From the NCBI RefSeq assembly GCF_900104705.1, contig NZ_LT629734.1:2604001-2668000 (forward strand): 64,000 bases of DNA, in the 5' to 3' direction. This document shows, piece by piece, positions 17,222 to 26,800 of this stretch. The stretch is from Agrococcus carbonis. GTDB lineage: Bacteria; Actinomycetota; Actinomycetes; Actinomycetales; Microbacteriaceae. A program made the translations under genes and the position numbers. Position 1 is the stretch's first letter. Each line of letters begins with the position of its first letter. The notes below the pieces were generated by a model. That model was not told the origin of the DNA. It searched no databases and saw only the letters and a list, made by a program, of their open reading frames with translations.

Positions 17222-18435
17222 AGCGGCCCGAGGGCTTCGACGAGCCGCCGCGCGGGTCGGCCGATGCGGCTCGCGCTGGGCGCTCCCGCGCGTCCGCGCC
17301 GGAGGCCGAGTCGCGCGGCGTCGTGCGGCTCGACGCGCTGCGGCGCCGACGCGAGGCCGAGGCGGCGCTCCTCGAGCGATGGGGTGCGGATGCGTCGGGC
17401 CGCGTCGAGCCGGAGCCCGGGCCGGAGCCGCGGCGCTGGGCGCTCAGCGCCTACGCCGACCTCGAGGCGCTCGACGAGCAGGAGGCGCGGGGGCAGCGCG
17501 AGGACGACGCACGCGGCGACGGGGAGGTCGGCCGCGCGGACGCGGATGTCGCGCCCACCGAGCGCGAGGAGGCGCTGCTCGGCGGCGGCTCGAACGCCCA
17601 GCGGGTCGATCGCGCGTGGCGGCGCGCCGAGCAGGAGCAGCGCCGCCTCGACCGCGCCGAGCTGCGCGACGCGAGGCGCGAGGCGCGACTCGCCAAGCGG
17701 GCGCGCGTCCGGCAGGAGCGCGCCGAGGTGCGGCGCTTCACCGCGGCGCGACGCCGCCAGCTGCGGATGGCGCTGCTCGGCATCGGCGGGCTCGGGCTCG
17801 CGCTCGCGCTGCTCGTGGGCCTCGTGTGGTCGCCGCTCATGGCCGTGCGCGACGTGCAGGTCGAGGGCGCCGATCGCGTCGACCCGGCGGCGGTGCAGCA
17901 GGCGCTCGCCGGCCAGGTCGGCCAGCCGATCGCGACGGTCACCGAGGCCGGCGTCGCCGAGCAGCTGCGCACCATCCCGCAGATCGAGTCGTTCCAGCTC
18001 GACGTCGTGCCGCCCTCGACGGTCATCGTGCGGCTCGTCGAGCGGCGGCCGGTCGCGATCCTGCCCGGCGACGACGGCGAGACGGTCATCGACGGCGCGG
18101 GCGTGGCGCTCGGCGCGGTCGACGAGTCGACCGCGGCGCTGCCCCGCCTCGAGGGCGTCGAGGTCGGCAGCGAGCAGTTCGAGGCGGTGGCGGCGATGCT
18201 CGTCGCGGTGCCGGTCGACGTGCTCGAGTCGACCGAGACCGTCGAGGCGCCCACCGCATCCGACATCCGCCTGACGCTCGAGAGCGGTCAGACCGTGCAG
18301 TGGGGCGGAGCCGACGAGAGCCCCCTCAAGGCCGCGGTGCTCGCTGCCCTCATGGCGACGCAGGACCCCGCGGCCGCCGCCGTGCTCGACGTACGGGCGC
18401 CCGAGCACCCCGTCGTGCGCAGCCCCTCGTCCTGA
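17218..18435 (+). CDS. ftsQ: Cell division protein FtsQ/DivIB
   Basis: 405 residues. An unusually long cytoplasmic N-terminus of about 180 residues that is Arg/Glu/Ala-rich and probably disordered or helical ([20 protein letters not shown]), one transmembrane helix (about residues 182-203), a POTRA domain starting [19 protein letters not shown], and the FtsQ-type beta domain. It connects the early divisome with FtsL/DivIC and FtsWI. The GTG overlaps the murC stop. Overall homology is modest; topology, POTRA domain and position settle the call. Confidence 0.92.
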   Translation: MKRPEGFDEPPRGSADAARAGRSRASAPEAESRGVVRLDALRRRREAEAALLERWGADASGRVEPEPGPEPRRWALSAYADLEALDEQEARGQREDDARGDGEVGRADADVAPTEREEALLGGGSNAQRVDRAWRRAEQEQRRLDRAELRDARREARLAKRARVRQERAEVRRFTAARRRQLRMALLGIGGLGLALALLVGLVWSPLMAVRDVQVEGADRVDPAAVQQALAGQVGQPIATVTEAGVAEQLRTIPQIESFQLDVVPPSTVIVRLVERRPVAILPGDDGETVIDGAGVALGAVDESTAALPRLEGVEVGSEQFEAVAAMLVAVPVDVLESTETVEAPTASDIRLTLESGQTVQWGGADESPLKAAVLAALMATQDPAAAAVLDVRAPEHPVVRSPSS

Positions 18436-18619
18436 GCCGCGCTCGAGCCGCCGCCCCTCGCTGCCTGCGGGAAGGTGACGAAACTTTTTCTTGGGCGGAC
18501 ACGCCCACCGGATCCCGCCCCCGCGACCTCCGCGCCCGTACCGTCGGAGACGTCAGCATGAAGTGAGGAATTCTCTAAACTTCAACTAGAGGTTGAGGGT
18601 TCGATCGAGGGGCCGGGAC
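18436..18619 (+). promoter_or_regulatory. ftsQ-ftsZ intergenic region, likely ftsZ promoters
   Basis: 184 bp, the largest gap inside the cluster after ftsQ, and locally AT-rich near its 3' half. It holds a -10-like TAAACT (18576-18581), an imperfect inverted repeat around CAACTAGAGGTTG (18583-18595), and a separate hairpin TGGGCG-GACA-CGCCCA (18493-18508). FtsZ has its own promoters in many actinobacteria, so a promoter here is expected; no single -35/-10 pair is convincing. Confidence 0.5.
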
Positions 18620-19789
18620 GTGACTTCCAACAACAACTACCTCGCCGTCATCAAGGTGGTCGGCGTGGGCGGTGGCGGCGTGAACGCCGTGAACCGCATG
18701 ATCGACCTCGGACTGCGCGGGGTCGAGTTCATCGCCGTCAACACCGACGCGCAGGCGCTGCTGCTCAGCGACGCGGACGTCAAGCTCGACGTCGGACGCG
18801 AGCTCACGAAGGGGCTCGGCGCAGGTGCCGACCCCGAGGTGGGCCGCCGTGCCGCCGAGGACCACGCGGAGGAGATCGAGGAGGCGCTCGCGGGCGCCGA
18901 CATGGTCTTCGTCACCGCGGGTGAGGGCGGCGGCACCGGCACGGGCGGAGCGCCCGTCGTCGCGCGCATCGCGAAGAGCCTCGGGGCGCTGACGGTCGGC
19001 GTGGTGACGAAGCCGTTCTCGTTCGAGGGCAAGCGTCGCCAGGCGCAGGCCGAGGCGGGCGTCGAGGCGCTCAAGAACGAGGTCGACACGCTCATCGTCG
19101 TGCCGAACGACCGCCTGCTCGAGATCAGCGACATGGGCATCTCGATGGTCGAGGCGTTCGAGACCGCCGACCAGGTGCTGCTCGCGGGCGTGCAGGGCAT
19201 CACCGACCTCATCACGACGCCTGGCCTCATCAACGTCGACTTCGCCGACGTGAAGTCGGTCATGCAGGGCGCGGGCTCGGCGCTCATGGGCATCGGCTCG
19301 TCGCGCGGCGCCGACCGCGCGATCAAGGCGGCCGAGCTCGCGGTCGCGAGTCCGCTGCTCGAGGCGAAGATCGACGGCGCCCACGGCGTGCTGCTGTCGA
19401 TCCAGGCTGGCAGCAACCTCGGCATCCACGAGACGTACGACGCCGCGAAGCTCGTGCAGGAGGCCGTGCACCCGGAGGCGAACATCATCTTCGGCACGGT
19501 CATCGACGACACGCTCGGCGACGAGGTGCGCGTCACCGTCATCGCCGCGGGCTTCGACGGCGCGGGCCCGATCGCGAAGGACGACGACTCGGTGATCCGC
19601 ACCGCTGCGCGCGAGTCGATGGGCCTGCGCGCCTCGAGCCCGAGCGCCCCGGCGCCCCGCTCGGAGGAGCCCGCCGAGCGCCGCCCGGTGCCGGCCCCGC
19701 CGGTCGCCGACCACCTCACCGGCCCCGTCCAGCCGCTGACCCAGGTGGACGAGGAGGAGGACGAGTTCCTCCCCGACTTCCTGCGCTGA
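18620..19789 (+). CDS. ftsZ: Cell division GTPase FtsZ
   Basis: 389 residues. The GTPase domain begins [15 protein letters not shown], carries the tubulin signature [15 protein letters not shown] (about residue 100) and the T7 loop [12 protein letters not shown] variable linker follows and the conserved C-terminal peptide [10 protein letters not shown], which binds SepF and other partners. It polymerises into the Z-ring. The GTG at 18620 was chosen because GAGGGG lies 7 nt upstream and it gives the usual short [13 protein letters not shown]-terminus; a TTG at 18593 would add nine non-conserved residues. Confidence 0.98.
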   Translation: MTSNNNYLAVIKVVGVGGGGVNAVNRMIDLGLRGVEFIAVNTDAQALLLSDADVKLDVGRELTKGLGAGADPEVGRRAAEDHAEEIEEALAGADMVFVTAGEGGGTGTGGAPVVARIAKSLGALTVGVVTKPFSFEGKRRQAQAEAGVEALKNEVDTLIVVPNDRLLEISDMGISMVEAFETADQVLLAGVQGITDLITTPGLINVDFADVKSVMQGAGSALMGIGSSRGADRAIKAAELAVASPLLEAKIDGAHGVLLSIQAGSNLGIHETYDAAKLVQEAVHPEANIIFGTVIDDTLGDEVRVTVIAAGFDGAGPIAKDDDSVIRTAARESMGLRASSPSAPAPRSEEPAERRPVPAPPVADHLTGPVQPLTQVDEEEDEFLPDFLR

Positions 19790-19796
19790 CACGCCC

Positions 19797-20471
19797 ATGA
19801 CCGACGCCCCCGCCGCGCGCCTGGCCGCCTTCCTCGAGCAGCTCGAGGGGGAGCGGCCGGCGCGCGGCGTCACGGTCATCGTGGTCACGAAGTTCCACCC
19901 CGCCGCGCTCGTCCGCGAGCTCGCCGCCGTCGGCCACCGCGACTTCGGCGAGAACCGCCACCCCGAGGCGCGCGACAAGGCCGCCGAGCTCGCCGACCTC
20001 GACCTCACCTGGCACTACGTGGGCCAGCTGCAGCGCAAGAAGGCGCGGCAGGTCGCGAGCTACGCCGATGTGCTCCACTCCATCGACTCCACCGACCTCG
20101 TCGACGCGCTCGAGGGCGGCGAGCATCCGCACGACCGCCCCGTGCGCGACGCCCTCGTGCAGGTCAACCTCACCGACGACCCCGGCCGAGGCGGCGTCGC
20201 CCCCGCGGGGCTCGACGCGCTCGCCGAGCGCGTCGCTGCCTCGAGCGCGCTGCGGCTCCGCGGCGTCATGGCGGTCGCGCCCCTCGACGAGGCGCCCGCC
20301 GCAGCCTTCGAGCGGCTCGCCCGCTTCGCCGAGCGCGTGCGCGCGATCGAGCCCTCCGCCGACTGGATCTCGGCGGGCATGAGCGCCGACTGGCGCGAGG
20401 CCCTCCAGCACGGCGCGACACACCTGCGAATCGGCACGGCAATCACGGGAAACCGTCCTGCCGGCGGATAG
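19797..20471 (+). CDS. YggS/PLPBP-family pyridoxal phosphate homeostasis protein
   Basis: 224 residues, an alanine-racemase-like TIM barrel without the second domain. The PLP lysine lies in VIVVTKFHP (about K32), followed by FGENRHPEARDK, WHYVGQLQRKK and the phosphate-binding ISAGMSADWREAL and LRIGTAITG. It buffers pyridoxal phosphate. It lies 7 bp behind ftsZ and before sepF, as in most actinobacteria. The laccase-fold gene that often lies between ftsZ and this gene (Rv2149c in M. tuberculosis) is absent. Confidence 0.94.
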   Translation: MTDAPAARLAAFLEQLEGERPARGVTVIVVTKFHPAALVRELAAVGHRDFGENRHPEARDKAAELADLDLTWHYVGQLQRKKARQVASYADVLHSIDSTDLVDALEGGEHPHDRPVRDALVQVNLTDDPGRGGVAPAGLDALAERVAASSALRLRGVMAVAPLDEAPAAAFERLARFAERVRAIEPSADWISAGMSADWREALQHGATHLRIGTAITGNRPAGG

Positions 20472-20498
20472 CGTGAACCCCAGCCACGAGGAGGATCC

Positions 20499-20978
20499 AT
20501 GAGCAACGCACTGAAGAAGGCGGCGATCTACTTCGGCTTCGCCGAGGAGGACGAGCTGACCCAGGAGGTCCGTCCCGTCGAGCGGACCGAGGAGCACGAG
20601 CGTGCCCCCCAGCAGCATCAGCAGCAGCCGCGCGAGCGCGCCGAGGAGCCGCGCCGCGCCCCCGTCACCAAGCTCCGCGCCGCACAGAAGGTGAGCGACA
20701 TGAGCGAGATCCTCACGGTGCACCCGCGCCAGTACAAGGACGCCAAGCCGATCGCGCAGGCGTTCCGCGACGGCACGCCGGTGATCATCAACCTCTCGCA
20801 GATGACCGACGGCGACGCCCGTCGGCTGATCGACTTCTCGGCGGGCCTCACGCAGGGCCTCGAGGGCCGCATCGAGCGCGTCACCACCAAGGTGTACCTG
20901 CTCACGCCGGAGCACATCGCCGTCTCCGGCGGCCGCGGCGTCGAAGAGGACCCGGACGCCGCCGTCTTCGCCCACTGA
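20499..20978 (+). CDS. sepF: Z-ring anchor protein SepF
   Basis: 159 residues. The N-terminal amphipathic helix (SNALKKAAIYFGFA) serves as membrane anchor, then a charged Gln/Glu-rich linker, then the globular SepF domain with ILTVHPRQYKDAKPIAQAF, VIINLSQM and ARRLIDFSAGL. It binds the FtsZ C-terminal peptide and tethers the Z-ring, replacing FtsA and ZipA, neither of which is seen here. A GAGGAGGATC site precedes the ATG. Confidence 0.96.
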   Translation: MSNALKKAAIYFGFAEEDELTQEVRPVERTEEHERAPQQHQQQPRERAEEPRRAPVTKLRAAQKVSDMSEILTVHPRQYKDAKPIAQAFRDGTPVIINLSQMTDGDARRLIDFSAGLTQGLEGRIERVTTKVYLLTPEHIAVSGGRGVEEDPDAAVFAH

Positions 20979-20983
20979 CGGCG

Positions 20984-21280
20984 GTGGCGATCGTCTCGAT
21001 CCTCGCCTGGATCGTCCACACCGCAGCGCTGGTCGCGTTCTACGTCCTCTGGGCGCGGATCATCCTCGACTTCGTCCGGCAGCTGCGGCGCGACTGGCGC
21101 CCGACGGGGTTCTGGCTCCTCGTCTCGGTGTGGATCCTGCGCATCACCGATCCGCCGCTGCGCTTCACCCGCCGCTTCGTGAAGCCGGTGCGCATCGGCG
21201 GCGCCATGCTCGACATCGCGATGCTCGTGCTGCTGCTGGCGCTGCTGCTGCTCATGACGATCGTCGGCCCGCTGCGCTGA
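20984..21280 (+). CDS. YggT-family membrane protein
   Basis: 98 residues with two to three hydrophobic segments (about 4-28, 42-52 and 73-95). The signature ITDPPLRFTRRFVKPV, between the helices, is the YggT motif. It has a GTG start five bases behind the sepF stop, indicating coupling. The function is unknown, but the gene is nearly always placed between sepF and divIVA in Gram-positive bacteria, suggesting a role at the division membrane. Confidence 0.92.
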   Translation: MAIVSILAWIVHTAALVAFYVLWARIILDFVRQLRRDWRPTGFWLLVSVWILRITDPPLRFTRRFVKPVRIGGAMLDIAMLVLLLALLLLMTIVGPLR

Positions 21281-21331
21281 TCGCGGGCTTTGCGGAAACG
21301 CGTGGTTATGATCATCGGAACGCGAAATGCG

Positions 21332-21350
21332 GCAGGTACAGTGAACCTGC
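21332..21350 (+). promoter_or_regulatory. Inverted repeat with embedded -10 upstream of divIVA
   Basis: Perfect inverted repeat GCAGGT-7 nt-ACCTGC. The centre overlaps a -10-like TACAGT (21337-21342), about 50 bp before the divIVA ATG. Another -10-like TATGAT lies at 21307-21312. The arrangement suggests an operator on a divIVA promoter, but no regulator is known. Confidence 0.45.
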
Positions 21351-21393
21351 GCCGCCGACCCGCCGGTCGGGGGCTGATCGAGAAAGGCACCCC

Positions 21394-22176
21394 ATGGCAC
21401 TGACTCCTGACGACGTCGTCCACAAGCGCTTCGAGACGACGCGCTTCCGCGACGGCTACGACCAGGACGAGGTCGATGACTTCCTCGACGAGGTGGTCAC
21501 GGAGCTCCGGCGCCTGACCGAGGAGAACGACGCGCTGCGCGCCGAGAACGAGCAGCTGCGCGCCGGCGTCGTCCCCGAGCCGCGCGAGGCCGAGCCGGCC
21601 GCCGTGGACACCGCAGAGCTCGACGCGCTCCGCAGCGAGAACGAGCAGCTCAAGCAGCAGCTCGCCGAGCGCGATGCGGCCGCCGCCGAGCGCGACGCCG
21701 CCGACGCCGAGCGCCAGGCCGCCGACGCGGCAGCCGCCGAGGCCGCCGCGCAGCAGCCCGCAGAGGAGCCCGTCGAGGCCGAGGTCGAGCCGGTCGCCGA
21801 GGCGCCGCAGGCCGCCGCACCCGAGGCCGCCCCCGCCGTCACCAACGCCGACGGCCTGCTCGCGCTCGCCCAGCGCGTGCACGACGAGCACGTCGCCGAG
21901 GGCGAGCGCAAGCGCGATGAGCTCATCGCCGCCGCCGAGGCCTCCGCGCAGGCGATCGAGGACGCCGCCGAGCAGCGCAAGGTCGCGCTGCAGGAGGAGT
22001 TCGAGGGCCAGAAGGCCAAGCTCGAGGAGCAGAAGGCCGGCCTCGAGCAGAAGATCGACGAGCTCAAGAGCTTCGAGCGCGACTACCGCCTCAAGCTCCG
22101 CGGCTACATCGAGAGCCAGCTGCGCGATCTCGACCGCTCGTCCTCGCTCGCCTTCGGCGGGCAGGGCGGCAACTGA
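21394..22176 (+). CDS. divIVA: Polar growth protein DivIVA/Wag31
   Basis: 260 residues. The conserved N-terminal domain is [18 protein letters not shown] followed by [15 protein letters not shown], which binds curved membrane. Coiled-coil stretches (about 30-110 and 150-235) flank a Pro/Ala/Glu-rich linker (about residues 115-150), as in Wag31 of mycobacteria. It marks the cell poles and recruits the elongation machinery; Wag31 is a PknA/PknB substrate in mycobacteria. The ATG follows GAGAAAGG, and a 113-bp gap with its own likely promoter separates it from yggT. Confidence 0.96.
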   Translation: MALTPDDVVHKRFETTRFRDGYDQDEVDDFLDEVVTELRRLTEENDALRAENEQLRAGVVPEPREAEPAAVDTAELDALRSENEQLKQQLAERDAAAAERDAADAERQAADAAAAEAAAQQPAEEPVEAEVEPVAEAPQAAAPEAAPAVTNADGLLALAQRVHDEHVAEGERKRDELIAAAEASAQAIEDAAEQRKVALQEEFEGQKAKLEEQKAGLEQKIDELKSFERDYRLKLRGYIESQLRDLDRSSSLAFGGQGGN

Positions 22177-22187
22177 GCCGCCCCTCA

Positions 22188-22790
22188 GTGCCGGACGGCT
22201 CCGGGGCGCGTCGGGCCCGCACGCCCTGGCGGATGCTCGCGCTGGTCCTCGGGGCCGCCGCGGCCGTGTGGGTCGCCGACTTCCTCAGCAAGGAGTGGGT
22301 CATCGCGTCGATGGCCGAGGGGGAGCGGCGCCTGGTGCTCGGCGAGCTGCTGCAGTGGCACTTCGTCCGCAACCCCGGCGCGGCGTTCTCGCTCGCTGCC
22401 GGGTCGACGTGGATCTTCACGATCCTGGCCGCAGCGGTCGTGGTCTTCATCGTCCTGCAGCTGCGGCGCATCCGCTCGATCCTGTGGGCGCTCGCGTTCG
22501 GCTTCCTGCTGGGCGGCACGCTCGGCAACCTCACCGACCGACTCACGCGCGAGCCCGGCTTCTTCGTCGGCCACGTCGTCGACTTCATCCAGGTGTGGGG
22601 CTTCCCGGCGATCTTCAACGTCGCCGACATCTTCATCGTCGGCTCGATGATGGGCGTCGTGCTGCTCGTGCTCGCGAACATCGGCCTCGACGGGGTGCGC
22701 CACACCGACGAGCCGGCGCGCGACGACCGCGGCGGCGCGGCGGCCGACCCCGACGCGACCGAGCCCCTCGACCCGAGCGACCGGCCCTGA
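22188..22790 (+). CDS. lspA: Signal peptidase II (prolipoprotein signal peptidase)
   Basis: 200 residues with four membrane helices. Catalytic aspartates lie in [13 protein letters not shown] and [12 protein letters not shown], with NPGAAFS in the first periplasmic loop. It cleaves the signal peptide of diacylglyceryl-modified lipoproteins; several are encoded in this window (CtaC, the fasciclin protein, two hypothetical lipoproteins). The GTG start lies 11 bp behind divIVA. The C-terminal 35 residues are a polar Asp/Pro-rich tail. Its TGA overlaps the next ATG. Confidence 0.95.
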   Translation: MPDGSGARRARTPWRMLALVLGAAAAVWVADFLSKEWVIASMAEGERRLVLGELLQWHFVRNPGAAFSLAAGSTWIFTILAAAVVVFIVLQLRRIRSILWALAFGFLLGGTLGNLTDRLTREPGFFVGHVVDFIQVWGFPAIFNVADIFIVGSMMGVVLLVLANIGLDGVRHTDEPARDDRGGAAADPDATEPLDPSDRP

Positions 22791-23710
22791 TGGAGACCCG
22801 CTTCCTGCAGGTGCCGCCGGGCCTCGACGGGGTGCGGGCGGATGCGGGGCTCGCCAAGCTGCTCGGGCTCTCGCGCACCGCCGTGGTCGGGATGCTGGAG
22901 GCCGGCGGCGCGGTGCAGGACGGCGCCGTGCTCGGGAAGTCCGACCGCCTGCGGGCCGACGCGTGGCTCGACCTCAGCTGGCAGCCGCGCGAGGAGCCGC
23001 GCATCGTCGCGACGCCCGTGCCGGAGCTCGGCATCGTGCACGACGACGCCGACATCGTCGTGGTCGACAAGCCCGCGGGGGTCGCTGCCCACCCCTCGGT
23101 GGGATGGGAGGGGCCGACGGTCGTCGGGGCGCTCGCCGCCGCGGGCTTCCAGATCGCGACGTCGGGCGCCGCCGAGCGGCAGGGCGTCGTGCACCGGCTC
23201 GACGCGGGCACGAGCGGCCTCATGGTCGTCGCGAAGAGCGAGCGCGCCTACACGCGCCTCAAGGCCGCCTTCCACGACCGCGAGGTGCAGAAGATCTACC
23301 ACGCGGCCGTGCAGGGGCATCCCGACCCGCTCGCCGGCACGATCGACGCGCCGATCGGACGGCACCCGAGCCACGAATGGCGGTTCGCGGTCGTCTCGAG
23401 CGGCAAGCACGCCGTCACCCACTACGAGACGATCGAGGCCTTCCGGGGCGGGAGCCTCCTCGAGATCGAGCTCGAGACGGGCCGCACCCACCAGATCCGC
23501 GTGCACATGGCCGCCCGCAGGCATCCGTGCCTCGGCGACACGATGTACGGCGCCGACCCGACCCTGACCGCGCGGCTCGGGCTCACGCGCCAGTGGCTGC
23601 ACGCGATGCGCCTCGGCTTCCGCCACCCGGGCTCGGGGGAGCAGGTCGTCTACGAGTCGACCTATCCGGCCGATCTCGCGCACGCGCTCGAGGTGCTGCG
23701 CGAGGACTGA
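22790..23710 (+). CDS. RluA-family pseudouridine synthase
   Basis: 306 residues. An N-terminal S4-like RNA-binding part ([22 protein letters not shown]) and a catalytic domain with the active aspartate in [16 protein letters not shown] and the [11 protein letters not shown] motif. It converts uridines to pseudouridine in RNA, probably 23S rRNA (RluD-like), though substrate cannot be settled from sequence. It overlaps the lspA stop by one base; the lspA-rluA pairing is common. Confidence 0.93.
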   Translation: METRFLQVPPGLDGVRADAGLAKLLGLSRTAVVGMLEAGGAVQDGAVLGKSDRLRADAWLDLSWQPREEPRIVATPVPELGIVHDDADIVVVDKPAGVAAHPSVGWEGPTVVGALAAAGFQIATSGAAERQGVVHRLDAGTSGLMVVAKSERAYTRLKAAFHDREVQKIYHAAVQGHPDPLAGTIDAPIGRHPSHEWRFAVVSSGKHAVTHYETIEAFRGGSLLEIELETGRTHQIRVHMAARRHPCLGDTMYGADPTLTARLGLTRQWLHAMRLGFRHPGSGEQVVYESTYPADLAHALEVLRED

Positions 23711-23724
23711 GCGCTGGAGCTGGG

Positions 23725-23750
23725 GGCGGAGACCCTTTCGGGTCTCCGCC
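23725..23750 (+). terminator. Strong hairpin terminator ending the dcw/lspA transcript
   Basis: A perfect 11-bp stem, GGCGGAGACCC (23725-23735) and GGGTCTCCGCC (23740-23750), with loop TTTC, 15 bp behind the pseudouridine synthase stop. No T-run follows. Confidence 0.8.
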
Positions 23751-23827
23751 GCGACGCCAGCTCGTCGGCCAGTCTCGGGCCGACGCCGGCGCGGCAGGTG
23801 GGCCCCGCGCCGTAGGATCGAGGGGCC

Positions 23828-26800
23828 ATGGCAGACTCCTTCGCGCACCTCCACGTCCACACCGAGTACTCGATGCTCGACGGCGCCGCCCGCATCAAGG
23901 ACCTCATGGGGGCGGTGCAGCAGGAGGGCATGCCGGCGGTCGCGATGACCGACCACGGCAACGTCTTCGGCGCCTACGAGTTCTGGAAGGCGGCGCGGGC
24001 GCAGGGCGTCAAGCCCATCATCGGCACCGAGGCGTACATCACGCCCGGCACGCACCGCTCCGACAAGACGCGCGTCAAGTGGGGCGGGCAGGACGCGAAC
24101 CCGGGCGACGACGTCTCCGGCGGCGGGGCGTACACGCACATGACGCTGCTCGCCGAGAACAACGAGGGCCTCGCCAACCTCTTCCGGCTCTCCTCCTACG
24201 CCTCGATGGAGGGCTTCTACTTCAAGCCGCGCATGGATCGGGAGCTGCTCGAGCGGTACTCGAAGGGCCTCATCGCGACGACCGGCTGCCCCTCGGGCGA
24301 GGTGCAGACGCGCCTGCGGCTCGGCCAGTTCGACCTCGCGCTCGAGGCGGCGGCCTCCTACCGCGACCTGTTCGGCGCCGAGAACTACTTCCTCGAGCTC
24401 ATGGACCACGGGCTCGAGATCGAGCGCCGCGTGCGCGACGGCCTGCTCGACATCGGCAAGCGACTCGGCCTGCCGCTGCTCGCGACGAACGACCTGCACT
24501 ACACGCACGCCGAGGATGCGAAGAGCCACGAGGCGCTGCTGTGCGTGCAGTCGGGCTCGACGATGGACGACCCGAACCGCTTCCGGCTCGAGGGCGGCGG
24601 CTACTACGTCAAGTCGGCCGCCGAGATGCGGCACCTCTTCCGCGACATGCCCGAGGCGTGCGACAACACGCTGCTCATCGCCGAGCGCTGCGACGTGCAG
24701 TTCGACGAGAGCGCCAACTACATGCCGCGCTACCCCGTGCCCGAGGGGCACGACGAGCCGTCGTGGTTCCGCCACGAGGTCGAGGTCGGGCTCGAGCGGC
24801 GCTACCCGCAGGGCGTGCCGGATGCGGTGCGGAAGCAGGCCGAGTACGAGATCGGCGTCATCACCAACATGGGATTCCCGGGCTACTTCCTCGTGGTCGC
24901 CGACTTCATCAACTGGGCGAAGGACAACGGCATCCGCGTGGGGCCGGGGCGCGGCTCGGGTGCGGGCTCGATGGCCGCGTACGCGATGCGCATCACCGAC
25001 CTCGACCCGCTCGAGCACGGCCTGATCTTCGAGCGCTTCCTCAACCCCGACCGCGTCTCGATGCCCGACTTCGACATCGACTTCGACGACCGCCGCCGCG
25101 GCGAGGTCATCAAGTACGTGACCGAGAAGTACGGCACCGAGCGGGTGGCGCAGATCGTCACCTACGGCACGATCAAGCAGAAGCAGGCGCTCAAGGACGC
25201 GAGTCGCGTGCTCGGCTTCCCCTTCGGCATGGGCGAGAAGCTCACGAAGGCGATGCCCCCGGCGATCATGGCGAAGGACATCCCGCTCGCCGGCATCACC
25301 GACCCCTCGCACGAGCGCTACAAGGAGGCGGGCGACTTCCGCGCGCTCATCGAGACCGACCCGGAGGCGAAGACCGTCTACGAGACGGCGCTCGGGCTCG
25401 AGAACCTCAAGCGCCAGTGGGGCGTGCACGCCGCGGGCGTCATCATGTCGTCCGATCCGCTGATCGACATCATCCCGATCATGAAGCGGGAGCAGGATGG
25501 CGCGATCATCACGCAGTTCGACTACCCGGCGTGCGAGGCCCTCGGCCTCATCAAGATGGACTTCCTGGGGCTGCGCAACCTCACGATCGTCTCCGACGCG
25601 CTCGAGAACATCCGCGCGAACCGCGGCGAGACGATCGACCTCGAGACGCTCCCGCTCGACGACCGCGGCGCGTACGAGCTGCTGCAGCGCGGCGACACGC
25701 TCGGCGTCTTCCAGCTCGACGGCGGTCCGCTGCGGTCGCTCCTGCGGCTCATGAAGCCCGACAGCTTCGAGGACATCTCGGCCGTCATCGCGCTCTACCG
25801 GCCGGGCCCCATGGGCGCCGACTCGCACACCAACTACGCGCTGCGCAAGAACGGCCTGCAGCCGATCACGCCCATCCACCCCGAGCTCGAGGAGCCGCTC
25901 TCCGAGATCCTCGCGGAGTCGTACGGCCTCATCATCTACCAGGAGCAGGTGATGGCGGTCGCGCAGAAGGTCGCCGGCTACTCGCTCGGCCAAGCCGACA
26001 TCCTGCGGCGCGCGATGGGCAAGAAGAAGAAGGAGGAGCTCGACAAGCAGTTCGAGGCCTTCTCCGGCGGCATGCGCGAGCGCGGCTACTCGGAGGCCGC
26101 CATCAAGGCCCTGTGGGACATCCTGCTGCCGTTCTCCGACTACGCGTTCAACAAGGCGCACTCCGCCGCCTACGGCGTCATCTCCTACTGGACCGCCTAC
26201 CTCAAGGCGCACTACCCGGCCGAGTACATGGCGGCGCTCCTCACGAGCGTCGGCGACTCGAAGGACAAGATGGCGATCTACCTCTCCGAGTGCCGCCGCA
26301 TGGGCATCACGGTGCTGCCGCCCGACGTCAACGAGTCGACACTGTTCTTCACGGCTGTCGGCGACGACATCCGCTTCGGCCTCGGCGCCGTGCGCAACGT
26401 CGGCGAGGGCGTCGTGGAGGGCATCATCGCCGCCCGCGAGCGGGAGGGCGCGTTCACGTCGTTCCACGACTTCCTCAAGAAGGTGCCGCTCGGCGTCGCC
26501 AACAAGCGCACGGTCGAATCGCTCATCAAGTCGGGCGGCTTCGACACCATGGGCGCGACGCGGCGCGGCATGCTCGAGATCCACGAGGATGCGGTCGACG
26601 CCGCGGTCTCGATCAAGCGCAACGAGGCGAACGGCCAGGTCGACCTCTTCGGCGACATCTTCGACGACCTCGACACCGTCGCCGACCGCGTGCCCGACCG
26701 CCCCGAGTGGGGCAAGCAGGACAAGCTCGCATTCGAGCGCGAGATGCTCGGGCTCTACGTCTCCGACCATCCGCTCTCGGGCCTCGAGCTCGAGCTCGCG

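Noticed and set aside
18493..18508. Hairpin next to a T-run after ftsQ as an intrinsic terminator
   Set aside because: The T-run precedes the hairpin in the direction of transcription, so it has the wrong order for a rightward terminator.
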